Source of the DNA: CAZOWM01 sp964583615
Lineage (GTDB): Bacteria; Spirochaetota; B62-G9; DRHN01
Assembly (NCBI GenBank): GCA_964583615.1
Contig: CAZOWM010000001.1
Coordinates: 1-64,000 of the forward strand
Direction of reading: 5' to 3'
DNA length: 64,000 bases
The notes beneath the pieces are model-generated. The model saw only the letters and a list, made by a program, of their open reading frames with translations. It made no database searches and was not told the origin of the DNA. Positions 34,718-43,404 of this stretch are shown one piece after another. The translations under genes were made by a program, and so were the position numbers. The first letter of the stretch is position 1, and the number at the start of each line of letters is the position of its first letter.

Positions 34718-35521
34718 TCACCCTTTTTTCTTTTCACGTATGGGGATGATACTCTGCTCTCCGCCGGTAGTGAATCCACCGTCAACCATCCAGAGCGCAC
34801 CATTCACGTACGATGCGGCATCCGATGCCAAAAAGACCGCGGCTACGCAGAGCTCAGCGGGTTCCGCAATATGCCCGTTCGGTATCCTCTGCTTCATCAG
34901 GGACATCCACTCTTCATTCTCCCACAGTACCCTTGTCTGCTCGGTCCTAAACCACCCCGGCCCCAGCACATTGACGTTTATCCCCTGTGGCCCCCACTCG
35001 ACTGCGAGGCTCTTTGTCAGCTGTACGATTGCTCCCCTGCTCGCACAGTAAGGGCTGATGTTGGGAAACCCCATGATGCTCGTTGCAGAACCGATGTTGA
35101 TCACCCGTCCCCACCCCTGTTTCATCATGTGCGGCACAAGGGCCTGCGAACAGAAAAATACGCTTTTGAGATTGGTGTCCAACACCGTGTCCCAGTCATC
35201 CCATGTCATCTCCAGTGCAGGCTTCCGTATATTGGTCCCCGCGTTGTTTACCAGGATGTCGACCCGCCCGAAATGTTCGATTACCTTCCCTGCCATGGCT
35301 GCGATGCTTTCTTTTTTTCGTACGTCGAGCTCGACTCCGATCACCTCGCACCCCATTTCCCCGATCTCCTGAACGACCTCCGGCAGTGATTCACGCTTCC
35401 TGCTGGTCACACACACGGCAGCTCCGGCATCCGCCAGAGCCGTTGCGATGGCCCTGCCCAACCCCCTGCTGCTTCCGGTGACCACCGCGACCCTTCCGCT
35501 CAGATCGATCTGACAGCTCAT
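34718..35521 (-). CDS. Short-chain dehydrogenase/reductase
   Basis: A 267-residue SDR with TGSSRGLGRAIA, R-rich turn after strand 2 (SRKRESL, suggesting NADP(H)), NNAGTN, catalytic serine in INIGSATS and YCASRG, where Arg replaces the usual lysine of Y-x-x-x-K (here Y-C-A-S-R). That substitution in the catalytic triad is unusual and may reduce or change activity. The start at 35521 has GGAGGG upstream and lies one base after the stop of the zinc dehydrogenase gene, so the two are tightly coupled. Confidence 0.88.
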   Translation of the reverse strand: MSCQIDLSGRVAVVTGSSRGLGRAIATALADAGAAVCVTSRKRESLPEVVQEIGEMGCEVIGVELDVRKKESIAAMAGKVIEHFGRVDILVNNAGTNIRKPALEMTWDDWDTVLDTNLKSVFFCSQALVPHMMKQGWGRVINIGSATSIMGFPNISPYCASRGAIVQLTKSLAVEWGPQGINVNVLGPGWFRTEQTRVLWENEEWMSLMKQRIPNGHIAEPAELCVAAVFLASDAASYVNGALWMVDGGFTTGGEQSIIPIREKKKG

Positions 35522-35522
35522 G

Positions 35523-36551
35523 TCACCCTCCTCTCCCAGGAACTATGGTCGTCTTGATGTATCCCTCCTCGGGATCAAGCGCGTGACGGAATGCCGCCAC
35601 CCCATTGTCAAGGGAAAACGTCTTTATCCACGGACCTCCCACCGCAAATTTTTCTGCCAGGGCCCCGATCGCCTGCAGGAACTCTTCTCTCCTCCCGGCA
35701 TAGGTCCCGAATATCTTCTTCTCGGGGACAGTGACGCTGTAGCTTTTGAGGCTGATTTCGTCGTGGAAAAGCCCGATCCAGAAACAACTCCCCCCAGGCC
35801 GAAGCATGTGTACAGACTGGGTTTTTGTTTCCCTGGTGCCTACCGCGTCCACGCACACATCGACACCGTCGGCTCCGGAAAACTCCACGCATGCCGATAC
35901 CACGTCCCTGACAGCCGGGTTGATCACCTCTTCTGCGCCCAGGCTCCGTGCAACCTTCAGCCTGGCCTCGTCGAGGTCTGAAACGATAACTCTGGCATCC
36001 CGGAGATATACGGCAGCCTGCAGAGCCATGAGCCCGATGGTGCCCGCCCCGATGATCGCCACCGAGATACCCTTTTTTGAAGTCGTCATGTTCATCATGT
36101 GAATACCGTTTGTTAAAGGCTCTGTGAGTGCACCTGTCACCGGGTCGAGCGTGTCCGGGCAGGGGAACACGTGGTCTGCCGGCATCGCCACGAGTTCCGC
36201 CATGGCACCGGGACGATTCATTCCCGGGACCTGCCGGTTGGCACACAGGTGCCTGTCCCCACGGAGGCATGCATGGCAGTGCCCGCAGGATATCACCGAA
36301 CTCCCCACCACCCGCTGTCCCCGCTGAAGATCGGTTATTCCCTCACCCACGGCATCGATTACGCCGCAAAACTCGTGCCCAAGAATGAGCGGAGGAGTTC
36401 GCCTGGCATTTTTGAACGAAAAGGCCTCGAGCTCAGAGCCGCAGATGCCGCACGCATGCACCCGGATGATCACCTCATTTGGGATAAGCTTCGGATCGGG
36501 CACATCCGTGACCTCGACAACCCCCCAGTCAACATACACCAGAGCCTTCAT
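35523..36551 (-). CDS. Zinc-dependent alcohol dehydrogenase (sorbitol-dehydrogenase-like MDR)
   Basis: A 342-residue medium-chain dehydrogenase. Catalytic zinc residues appear in ACGICGSE and GHEFCG (GHE motif), and the structural zinc cysteines in SCGHCHACLRGDRHLC. The NAD-binding motif is IIGAGTIGLMALQ, with an acidic residue at SDLDEARL. The family oxidises polyols such as sorbitol, galactitol or 2,3-butanediol. GGAG precedes the ATG. Its 5' end overlaps the SDR fragment by 23 bp. Confidence 0.92.
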   Translation of the reverse strand: MKALVYVDWGVVEVTDVPDPKLIPNEVIIRVHACGICGSELEAFSFKNARRTPPLILGHEFCGVIDAVGEGITDLQRGQRVVGSSVISCGHCHACLRGDRHLCANRQVPGMNRPGAMAELVAMPADHVFPCPDTLDPVTGALTEPLTNGIHMMNMTTSKKGISVAIIGAGTIGLMALQAAVYLRDARVIVSDLDEARLKVARSLGAEEVINPAVRDVVSACVEFSGADGVDVCVDAVGTRETKTQSVHMLRPGGSCFWIGLFHDEISLKSYSVTVPEKKIFGTYAGRREEFLQAIGALAEKFAVGGPWIKTFSLDNGVAAFRHALDPEEGYIKTTIVPGRGG

Positions 36552-36846
36552 TATTTCTCTCCGATTCCACGATCCGCAACAGCATCCCCAGGAGGGAGCA
36601 GATGTTGATGATCTTGCCCTCTTTCTGTTTTATCATTCCCCGCACCACGCAGCGGGACACCAGAAAAGCTCCGTTGAGGTCTGTGTCTATTACCTCGCGC
36701 CATATGCTCTCAGAAAGGTCGCTCAGCGGCCCCCGCTTGTTGACTCCGGCGTTATTCACCAGAATATCGATGGTGCCGACCTCGTGCTCGATCCTGGTCA
36801 TCTGCGCCTCGATCTGTTCTGCATCAGTAATGTCAAACCTGAGGTC
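36529..36846 (-). pseudogene. Short-chain dehydrogenase fragment (middle part only)
   Basis: A coding stretch without a start of its own contains only the central part of an SDR: RFDITDAEQIEAQMTRIEHE, then IDILVNNAGVNKRGPLSDLS, VIDTDLNGAFLVSRCVV and GKIINICSLLGML, after which homology ends. The Rossmann N terminus and the Y-x-x-x-K half are both missing. It resembles gluconate 5-dehydrogenase-type SDRs. It begins exactly where the M55 peptidase gene ends and runs into the start of the zinc dehydrogenase, so a deletion joined these genes. Confidence 0.8.
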
Positions 36847-37651
36847 ATGCCGTGTATGCCGAAAGGAAGCTCTCCCAGAGCAGGGGAAGATCGTTCCCCT
36901 CCATCCGGATTCCCCGCTCCCCCTTTCGTGAGACCCTCTCCACTGCTGAAGCCTTTTTCGCAGAGGACTCCTCGTAAAACTCGATTTCAATGCGAAAGGG
37001 CGGATCCGCTCTGTATGGCTTGAAGTGCTTCAGCCTGCCCAGAGCCAAGACGGCCTTCTCCCTGATGAGCGTACTCGTAGCCACGGGGGGAAGACAGAGG
37101 GCCCCGCTCTCACCTGCAGCATATTTTACCACAGCCCCTTCGAAGTCACCGAGCAGAGCTTCGGTTTCCTTCATGGCCATGTCGTCACCGCTCACCATAA
37201 CCATCGGAACCCCAACGCTTCCTGCAAGAGCGGCCTCAAGCCCGATCTCCCCCATCAGCACGCCATTCAGCCGAAGCTCCTTCATGTCCAGCGTGTAGGT
37301 GTGAGGGAGCAGCCCGCCCGCCGTTTCCGCCATGGAGTGGTATCCGATCATGAGAAGAGCATCGAAGCTCTCATCTATACCCGCAGGCGGTTTCACCTTT
37401 GGGGGCTTTCCCAGTATGACCACCGCAGGAGCGTGCAGTTGCTCCGGTATGACGTTCAAGCCGTGCACATGCATGTCGTACACCACGATCTCCCCGGCGC
37501 CTGCGGCAGCCGCACCGTCTATGGCTGCGTTCAGGTCGGACATGAGAAGCGCTCTCATCTCCGCAAACCCCGGGGAATCGGGCATGACCTGAAGGGGGTG
37601 GTTTACAATCCCCGTTATTCCCTCACCATCGACCAGTGTGTATATCTTCAT
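36845..37651 (-). CDS. M55 family D-aminopeptidase (DppA-like)
   Basis: A 268-residue cytosolic metallopeptidase. The N-terminal metal motif is VDGEGITGI (usually D-x-E-G), VYDMHVHGLN carries further ligands, and IGYHSMAETAGGLLPHT matches the DppA GYHA region. DppA removes N-terminal D-amino acids from short peptides; other members cleave different amides. AAAGGAG precedes the ATG. Its occurrence among sugar dehydrogenases is unexpected; it may hydrolyse an amide or D-amino-acid conjugate in this pathway. Confidence 0.9.
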   Translation of the reverse strand: MKIYTLVDGEGITGIVNHPLQVMPDSPGFAEMRALLMSDLNAAIDGAAAAGAGEIVVYDMHVHGLNVIPEQLHAPAVVILGKPPKVKPPAGIDESFDALLMIGYHSMAETAGGLLPHTYTLDMKELRLNGVLMGEIGLEAALAGSVGVPMVMVSGDDMAMKETEALLGDFEGAVVKYAAGESGALCLPPVATSTLIREKAVLALGRLKHFKPYRADPPFRIEIEFYEESSAKKASAVERVSRKGERGIRMEGNDLPLLWESFLSAYTA

Positions 37652-37769
37652 TGAAACGCTCCTTTACGCGTAGTGTTTTTCGCTCAGTGCACGTGAGCGT
37701 GCGCCGCTTTCCTGCATCACTCCAATGGCAGCAGGCCCGGGTCACTGCACTCGTACGCAGATGTCATCC

Positions 37770-38801
37770 TCAGGGAACAAGCACAATCTTGCATCCCTCT
37801 CCCGCGAGGCCAAGCGTGAAGGCCTGTTCGTAGTCCTCCAGAGGAAAGGTGTGAGTGACCAGTGGTGCTGGATCGAGCGTGCCGGAGGCGATGAGATTTT
37901 CCGTCTTGTTCCAGGTGTCCCATATCTCCCTTCCGAAAAACCCGGCGATATGTGCCTCCTTGAGCACGATCTGTGGAGAGATGTCGATCTCGACAGGGTG
38001 TGCTGGATGTCCCACGAAAAAGAATTTTCCGCCCACCCGCAGGTAATTAAATGCTTCCGAGAGTGCTTCCCCGCTCCCCGAAGCCTCGATGATCACACCG
38101 GCCCCGTTTCCGTCAGTCAGCTCCAGTACCGTGCGCGCAACGTTTCCCCGGTCCGGATTGACCAGGTGTGTGGCTCCCATCTGCTCGGCAATCTTCAGCC
38201 TCCCCTCTCTGATGTCCACCGCGATGATTTTCTCCGCACCCATTACGCGTGCAACTCCCACCGCAAACTGTCCGATGGGACCGCATCCGATAACAGTGAC
38301 GGAATCTCCAGCGACCTCTCCCGCCTCCACCGCCCTGAAGGGAATGCCCATGGGCTCCAGAAGGCATCCCTTTTCCAGAGGAAACCCTCGGGGGAGCTTT
38401 CTTGCTGCCACTTGGGGAATGACGCAGTACTCGGCGAAGCACCCGTCCACGGTGTGTCCGAAAAGCTCCATATTCTGACAGGTATGGGAGCGTCCGTGCC
38501 TGCACTGCCAGCATTTCCCGCACGCGATGTGCGTCTCCGCTGCGACGAAGTCGCCTTCTCTTATGCCGGTCACCGCTTTTCCCGCTTTTACCACCTCACC
38601 GGCACCCTCGTGACCGGGGATGAAGGGGAGTGACCTCACCACATTTTTGCACCACGGCGTCCACATGTAGAGCTTCAAGTCCGACCCGCATATGGCGACA
38701 GAACTCAATTTCACCAGTACCTCTTCGTCACCGGGTTCGGGAACCTCTACGTCCTGCAGATCGAATCCCTCTTCCTCTCTGTTCTTTACCAGCGCTTTCA
38801 T
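37770..38801 (-). CDS. Zinc-dependent dehydrogenase, threonine-dehydrogenase-like
   Basis: A 343-residue medium-chain dehydrogenase. VAICGSDLKLYMWTPW and IPGHEGAGEV resemble L-threonine 3-dehydrogenase; CGKCWQCRHGRSHTC is the structural zinc loop and VIGCGPIGQFAVGVAR the NAD motif with acidic D after strand 2 (AVDIREGRL). It could oxidise threonine, but in this context a polyol or sugar alcohol is as likely. GAGAGGTG precedes the ATG. It lies 27 bp after the epimerase gene on the same strand. Confidence 0.9.
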   Translation of the reverse strand: MKALVKNREEEGFDLQDVEVPEPGDEEVLVKLSSVAICGSDLKLYMWTPWCKNVVRSLPFIPGHEGAGEVVKAGKAVTGIREGDFVAAETHIACGKCWQCRHGRSHTCQNMELFGHTVDGCFAEYCVIPQVAARKLPRGFPLEKGCLLEPMGIPFRAVEAGEVAGDSVTVIGCGPIGQFAVGVARVMGAEKIIAVDIREGRLKIAEQMGATHLVNPDRGNVARTVLELTDGNGAGVIIEASGSGEALSEAFNYLRVGGKFFFVGHPAHPVEIDISPQIVLKEAHIAGFFGREIWDTWNKTENLIASGTLDPAPLVTHTFPLEDYEQAFTLGLAGEGCKIVLVP

Positions 38802-38828
38802 GTATTCACCTCTCAGGAAATCAATATT

Positions 38829-39767
38829 TTATCCACGAACCCTTGAAATCCATTCGGCGTACTCCTTCATGCCCTCCTCAACGCTGTACTCAGGCTCAAA
38901 CCCCAGTTCCTCCCTGGCGAGCGCAATATCCAGAGTCTCACCCCGTGGAAAGAAAATACCAGGGCCCATATCCACGGCAGTGGGTCTTGGGCTGTATTTG
39001 CGTGCGAGGGCCACCATCTGCTGAAAGGACACCGGCTCTTCCGAAGCAATGTTGTAGGTCTTGTGTTTCGGCTCGACCGCGGTGTAGAGTAGGGATGTTC
39101 CTTTTGCCGTATCCTTGACGTAGGTGAATCCGAGCCTCTGCTCAGAGCCCTTTTCAAGCTTCAGGCCAGTGAGGGATTCCAGAGGCCCTAGAAGCATGGT
39201 AAACAGGTGAGGAAGCTCTGACGGCAGTTTGCCGGGTCCAAAGAAAAAATAGGGCCGCACACAGCGGAAGTCGATCCTGTAATGATGCTCGTACTGCCTG
39301 CCGATCATCTCCGCCCCTGCCTTGCTTGCACCATATAGATCTCCGGGTTGCGGAGGGTTTCGTTCCTCATGGGCCCTTCCGGTGAACACTCCGTATACGG
39401 CACCGGAGCTCACATACAGAAACTTCACAACCCCGAACAAACGCGCCATTTCCAGCATGTTTACGGTTCCCATGATATTGATATCGGTACCGGCATGCGG
39501 GTTGGACCAGTACTCCGGCGTTGCCATGACCGCGACAGTGTGTATGATGCCGTCGATTTTCCCCTCCTGCTCCCTGAACAGTTCCGTCAGCCGCGGAAGG
39601 TCCATGATGCTCGCCCGAACAAACCTGACCATTTTCGCCACCGGCTCGAGATAGTTCAGATCGCGTTTCACAACATCAAGGAGAATGACGTCGTGACCCT
39701 GCTCGGCAAGATCGCGGGCAACCCACGATCCCAAAAGACCGTATCCTCCGGTAATCAATACAGCCAT
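38829..39767 (-). CDS. NAD-dependent epimerase/dehydratase family protein
   Basis: An extended SDR of about 312 residues: ITGGYGLLGSWVA at the N terminus, D in LLDVVKRD, VSSGAVYG with the catalytic serine/threonine position and YGASKAG as Y-x-x-x-K. It is typical of sugar-nucleotide or free-sugar epimerases and dehydratases. The ATG at 39767 has AAGGGGG upstream and starts just before the first strand; the extension to 39791 is not supported. It is the first gene of the group running to the SDR at 34718. Confidence 0.88.
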   Translation of the reverse strand: MAVLITGGYGLLGSWVARDLAEQGHDVILLDVVKRDLNYLEPVAKMVRFVRASIMDLPRLTELFREQEGKIDGIIHTVAVMATPEYWSNPHAGTDINIMGTVNMLEMARLFGVVKFLYVSSGAVYGVFTGRAHEERNPPQPGDLYGASKAGAEMIGRQYEHHYRIDFRCVRPYFFFGPGKLPSELPHLFTMLLGPLESLTGLKLEKGSEQRLGFTYVKDTAKGTSLLYTAVEPKHKTYNIASEEPVSFQQMVALARKYSPRPTAVDMGPGIFFPRGETLDIALAREELGFEPEYSVEEGMKEYAEWISRVRG

Positions 39768-39825
39768 ATTTTCCCCCTTGCTATAACACATATGGAGAAG
39801 AGCCGTGGCCAGTAAACCTTCAGCG

Positions 39826-39951
39826 CTATATTGCCTCGCCGCTCTCGAATACTACATCAAGGAGCTCATCGACCTCTTCAAGAAACTTTTCACATACGCC
39901 GCCCTCCCTTCCGGCTGTTTGATAAACACGTGTGTATATACTGTCAGTATT
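39826..39951 (-). other. Orphan coding-like tail in a 261-bp gap
   Basis: The gap between the epimerase start and the next SDR (39768-40028) holds no start-to-stop gene. On the minus strand a 41-codon open stretch between two stops, without a start codon, reads VCEKFLEEVDELLDVVFESG near its end and may be the tail of a deleted gene. On the plus strand the same place has a palindrome ACACGTGT (39926-39933) next to GTATATACTGTCAG, so the conserved feature could be an operator instead. Confidence 0.25.
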
Positions 39952-40028
39952 GTAATGTGCAGTGGTTCAAGACACGCAGTTTCGAATCCTATGCATGCGT
40001 ATACATTGCTGTGAACAGAACTGAGAGT

Positions 40029-40796
40029 TCACCAGAGAGTAAAACCCCCATCCACCACGAGGTCGTGCCCGGTGACAAAGCTGGAAGCTTCCGATGCAAG
40101 ATACACGACGGCGCCCTTCATTTCATCAGGCTCTGCGAGGCGTTTCATTGGGGTAACCTCGATCCACTTGTCATGGAGTTCTTTTAGCTTTATGACCAGC
40201 TCGGTCGCCGTATACCCCGGGCTAATGCTGTTTACCCGCACCCGGTACCGTGCCCACTCAGCCGCCATGCTCTTTGTCACCATGATCACTCCTGCCTTCG
40301 AGGCATTGTAAGCTACCTGCGGCTGCGGGTGGTTGACGATCTGGGCGGACATAGACGCTGTGTTGATGATGGAGCCTTCGGTTCCGCGAGCGATCATTGC
40401 TTTGCCTGCTGCCTGGGCGCAAAAAAACACCCCTGTCAGATTCAGGTCCATTACCGCGCTCCATTGTTCCTGAGTCATCTCTTCGGCGGGTGCGTTGATC
40501 ACTCTTCCTGCATTGTTCACCGCAATTTCCAAAGATCCCCAGCGGCCGATCACGCTCTCCACCATTTCTGCAACTTGACTTTTTACTGTCACATCACACT
40601 GGAAGGCAGCAGTCTCGTACCCCTGCACGGCAAGATCAGCAGCTGCGTGCTCCGCCTCCTCCCGGTCGATGTCCACGATCGCCACCCGTGCACCTGCCTC
40701 TGCGAGACCTTCTGCAATGCTTCGTCCGATACCCCGAGCACCCCCTGTCACAAATGCAGTTTTGCCGTTTAAACGAAAACGTTCAAGAATGCCCAT
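40029..40796 (-). CDS. Short-chain dehydrogenase/reductase
   Basis: A 255-residue SDR with TGGARGIGRSIA, acidic D in IVDIDREEA (NAD), VNNAGRV, catalytic serine in INTASMSA and YNASK. The C-terminal DLVVDGGFTLW is of the sorbitol/gluconate dehydrogenase type. ATG 40796 is preferred over the GTG just before it. It is 92 bp downstream of the ABC importer ATPase gene on the same strand and could oxidise the imported compound. Confidence 0.92.
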   Translation of the reverse strand: MGILERFRLNGKTAFVTGGARGIGRSIAEGLAEAGARVAIVDIDREEAEHAAADLAVQGYETAAFQCDVTVKSQVAEMVESVIGRWGSLEIAVNNAGRVINAPAEEMTQEQWSAVMDLNLTGVFFCAQAAGKAMIARGTEGSIINTASMSAQIVNHPQPQVAYNASKAGVIMVTKSMAAEWARYRVRVNSISPGYTATELVIKLKELHDKWIEVTPMKRLAEPDEMKGAVVYLASEASSFVTGHDLVVDGGFTLW

Positions 40797-40888
40797 CACA
40801 TCACCTTATTTCGAAATTCCCTTTTTCATCTCCCCTGTGTTCTAAATCCTGCGGAAATGATTCGAATGAGGGTGTGCCGCGAACAGCA

Positions 40889-42007
40889 TCATCCCTTGGG
40901 AGAACCGTTTCTTTGTAATGCTGGATAGTCTCCATCGAAGAGGTGTATCGTATCCGGTTTGATCTGGATCCACACCGACTCATCGGGCTGGTACTGCTGG
41001 GTGGCCTCCACCACCGCCTTTACCTCCGTGCCCCCTTCGTTTGCAAGCTTTATGGTCAGAATCGATGTGTCGCCTTGAAACTCGATGATCTTGATCGAAC
41101 CCACCAGAGCCCCCTGATCCACCTTTTTACGGGAAATGGTCACCTGCTGAGGTCTGAACCCAATGGTGATCTTAGAGCTGATGTACTGTTTCTCAAGGGT
41201 TCCGGTAAAAGGCAGCACTGCTTTCCCTGCTGAGGTGGCCACGATTGCACGCTTGTCGTTTTCCACCATTCCATCAACGAAGTTCATCGCAGGTTCTCCA
41301 ACAAAATACGCAACGAACCTGTTCACAGGACTGTTCCATATCTCCTCCACAGTGCCGATCTGCTGCAATTTCGCCTCGTTGAGAATCACCAGCCGGTCGC
41401 ACAGCGAGATCGCTTCTGCCTGGTCATGGGTCACGTATATCGTAGTGAGTCCCAGGTCGTCGTGAAGACGTCTGATACGTGCCCTCAGCTCGGCACGCAC
41501 GCGCTGGTCCATGTGCGATATGGGCTCATCCAGGAGAGTGACATTCGGCTTTCTGATGAAAGCACGCGCAAGCGAAACCCTCTGCTGATGCCCGCCGGCA
41601 AGCTCTGCGGGATAGGTATCCAAAACAGGGACAAGGTCCATCAGCTCGGCCATGTACCTGACTTTTTTTTCAACCTCGGACCTTTTCATGCCCCGTGCCT
41701 TGAGAGGAAATGCGATGTTCTCGTATACCGACAGCCGCTGATACAGAGCGTAGGATTCAAACGCCAGTGCCACGTTTCGCTCTGCCGGTCCAAGTTCGTT
41801 GACCACCTTGCCGTCAAAGGAGATGGTACCCTTGCTGATGTCTTCAAGCCCGGCCAGCATACGCAATGTTGAGCTTTTCCCCCCTCCTGAGGGCCCCAGT
41901 ATAGCAAGAAATTCCCTCTCCTTACAGACGAAGGACACATCCTGTACAGCGACCACATCTCCTCGAGGATAGATCTTCCATATATGGTCCAAATCGATTC
42001 TGCTCAT
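40889..42007 (-). CDS. Carbohydrate ABC transporter ATP-binding protein, copy 2
   Basis: A 372-residue MalK/UgpC-type ATPase: Walker A GPSGGGKSST, signature LAGGHQQRVSLARA (Ala and His replace the usual Ser and Gln of LSGGQ), Walker B VTLLDEP, H-loop VTHDQAEA. A TOBE-like C-terminal domain follows from about residue 240. It lies 13 bp after a second, clearly different ATPase gene. Importers of the glycerol GlpST type use such a heterodimer, and the altered signature here suggests one of the two sites may be the weaker one. Confidence 0.92.
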   Translation of the reverse strand: MSRIDLDHIWKIYPRGDVVAVQDVSFVCKEREFLAILGPSGGGKSSTLRMLAGLEDISKGTISFDGKVVNELGPAERNVALAFESYALYQRLSVYENIAFPLKARGMKRSEVEKKVRYMAELMDLVPVLDTYPAELAGGHQQRVSLARAFIRKPNVTLLDEPISHMDQRVRAELRARIRRLHDDLGLTTIYVTHDQAEAISLCDRLVILNEAKLQQIGTVEEIWNSPVNRFVAYFVGEPAMNFVDGMVENDKRAIVATSAGKAVLPFTGTLEKQYISSKITIGFRPQQVTISRKKVDQGALVGSIKIIEFQGDTSILTIKLANEGGTEVKAVVEATQQYQPDESVWIQIKPDTIHLFDGDYPALQRNGSPKG

Positions 42008-42020
42008 CCTTTTAAAGCTC

Positions 42021-43151
42021 CTACATCTTCGAGATGTCTACCGTATTCTCATAGAAAAAGATGTTATCCTGGTCGAAATCGAGCCAGACCTTATCCTTTA
42101 TCTGATAATCTCGGAAACCTTCTTCACCTCTTGTGCGCACATAGAGGAGTATATCTCTCAGCTCGAACGTCACCACGCTGCTCTCCGCTTCGTGGACGAT
42201 CGCGTACACCGGCATCCGAAATGAGTTCTCTGATATCTGCTTTCTGCTGATATGAATATGCTCGCATCTGATGCCCAGTCGGCTTACGGTCCTGCCGTTT
42301 TCCTGCCTGGCAACCCTTTTCATGGATTCCACCTTGTCGTCACGTATCCTGATTGTGAAGAGGTCCCCCGCCGTGAACAGGGTCTCCCTGTTTTTCGTTA
42401 TCATCTCGCCGTCGATGATGTTCATGGGCGGCTCTCCAATCAGCTTTCCCACGAAATCAGTGGCCGGTCTGTTGTACACCTCCTCGGGGGCTCCCATCTG
42501 CTCGATCCGCCCTTTGCGCAAAACCACCATCCTGTCCGAAAGCCCCAGTGCCTCACGGTAATCATGGGTGACATAGATAATGGTACTCCGGTACGTGACT
42601 GCAAACTCCTTGAGAAGAGTCTGGGTCGAAAATTTCAACCGCGCGTCCAGATGAGCTATGGGTTCATCCAGCAGGTATACCTCTGGTTTTTTCACCAAAG
42701 CCCTTGCCAGGGAGACGCGCTGTTTCTGGCCCCCGCTCAGGTGCTGAGGAAGCCGTTCGAGGAGCTCGTCAATACCCAGGAACTCCGCTATTTCCCTGAC
42801 CCGTCTGCTCTCCTCCTGTGGCGTCAGGTGCATACGCCACCGGGGAGCGCGGAGAGGGAAGGCGATGTTGTCATACACGCTCATATGCGGATAGAGGTTA
42901 TAGCTCTCAAAGGCCATGGACACGTTTCGCTCCTGCGGAGGAAGATCGTTCACAGGCCTTTCGTTGAAATAGATCGTTCCCGAGCTGATGCTCTCGATGC
43001 CCGCTATCATCTTGAGAGTCGTGCTCTTTCCGGCACCGGTCGGACCAACGATGGAGAGAAACTCCCCCTCTCCACACGTGATGTTTAGGTCCTGCACCGC
43101 TCTCTTTCGCCCGTAATACTTTGACACATTCTCCAGTCTCACTTCAGCCAT
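42021..43151 (-). CDS. Carbohydrate ABC transporter ATP-binding protein, copy 1
   Basis: A 376-residue ATPase with Walker A GPTGAGKSTT, a canonical signature LSGGQKQRVSLARA, Walker B VYLLDEP and VTHDYREAL at the H-loop, then a TOBE-like C-terminal region. The frame continues upstream to 43241, but ATG 43151 with AGGAGG about ten bases upstream starts the family's first strand (MAEVRLENVSKYYG). It is two bases from the small membrane protein gene. Likely pairs with the second ATPase as a heterodimer. Confidence 0.92.
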   Translation of the reverse strand: MAEVRLENVSKYYGRKRAVQDLNITCGEGEFLSIVGPTGAGKSTTLKMIAGIESISSGTIYFNERPVNDLPPQERNVSMAFESYNLYPHMSVYDNIAFPLRAPRWRMHLTPQEESRRVREIAEFLGIDELLERLPQHLSGGQKQRVSLARALVKKPEVYLLDEPIAHLDARLKFSTQTLLKEFAVTYRSTIIYVTHDYREALGLSDRMVVLRKGRIEQMGAPEEVYNRPATDFVGKLIGEPPMNIIDGEMITKNRETLFTAGDLFTIRIRDDKVESMKRVARQENGRTVSRLGIRCEHIHISRKQISENSFRMPVYAIVHEAESSVVTFELRDILLYVRTRGEEGFRDYQIKDKVWLDFDQDNIFFYENTVDISKM

Positions 43152-43153
43152 TG

Positions 43154-43345
43154 CTATGCTTCCTCCTCTTCCTCCTCTGGACGCGGACCGTATTTGAAAA
43201 TCAGCACCGCTACAACGGTTGCAACGACTGTCCCAACCCATTGAGGAATATAGCTCTCAACGAATCTGAGCCAGACAAAGTTGAATCCTATCCAGCACAT
43301 GATCGACCAGAATAGCCAGTTCCCCATTGTCATTCGCGGTAACAT
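43154..43345 (-). CDS. Small membrane protein of the ABC importer (GlpU/DUF2160-like?)
   Basis: A 63-residue protein with two hydrophobic segments (GNWLFWSIMCWIGFNFVW and WVGTVVATVVAVLIFKYG) and an acidic tail EEEEEEA. GAGGG precedes the ATG. It lies between permease and ATPase genes with a 2-bp gap to the latter, so it is part of the importer operon. The glycerol importer of rhizobia (GlpSTPQUV) also has two ATPases, two permeases and a small DUF2160 membrane protein; the ending resembles that family, but this is a comparison from memory. Confidence 0.7.
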   Translation of the reverse strand: MLPRMTMGNWLFWSIMCWIGFNFVWLRFVESYIPQWVGTVVATVVAVLIFKYGPRPEEEEEEA

Positions 43346-43404
43346 ATGCAGTACCCTCAGTGTGTAGTCATTCGAGTACGCCTCGATATATAATCCACCC
43401 CGGC

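Noticed and set aside
36845..36990. Treating the SDR fragment as a gene starting at 36990
   Set aside because: The first 48 codons lie inside the M55 peptidase gene and are not SDR-like; homology begins only where that gene stops.
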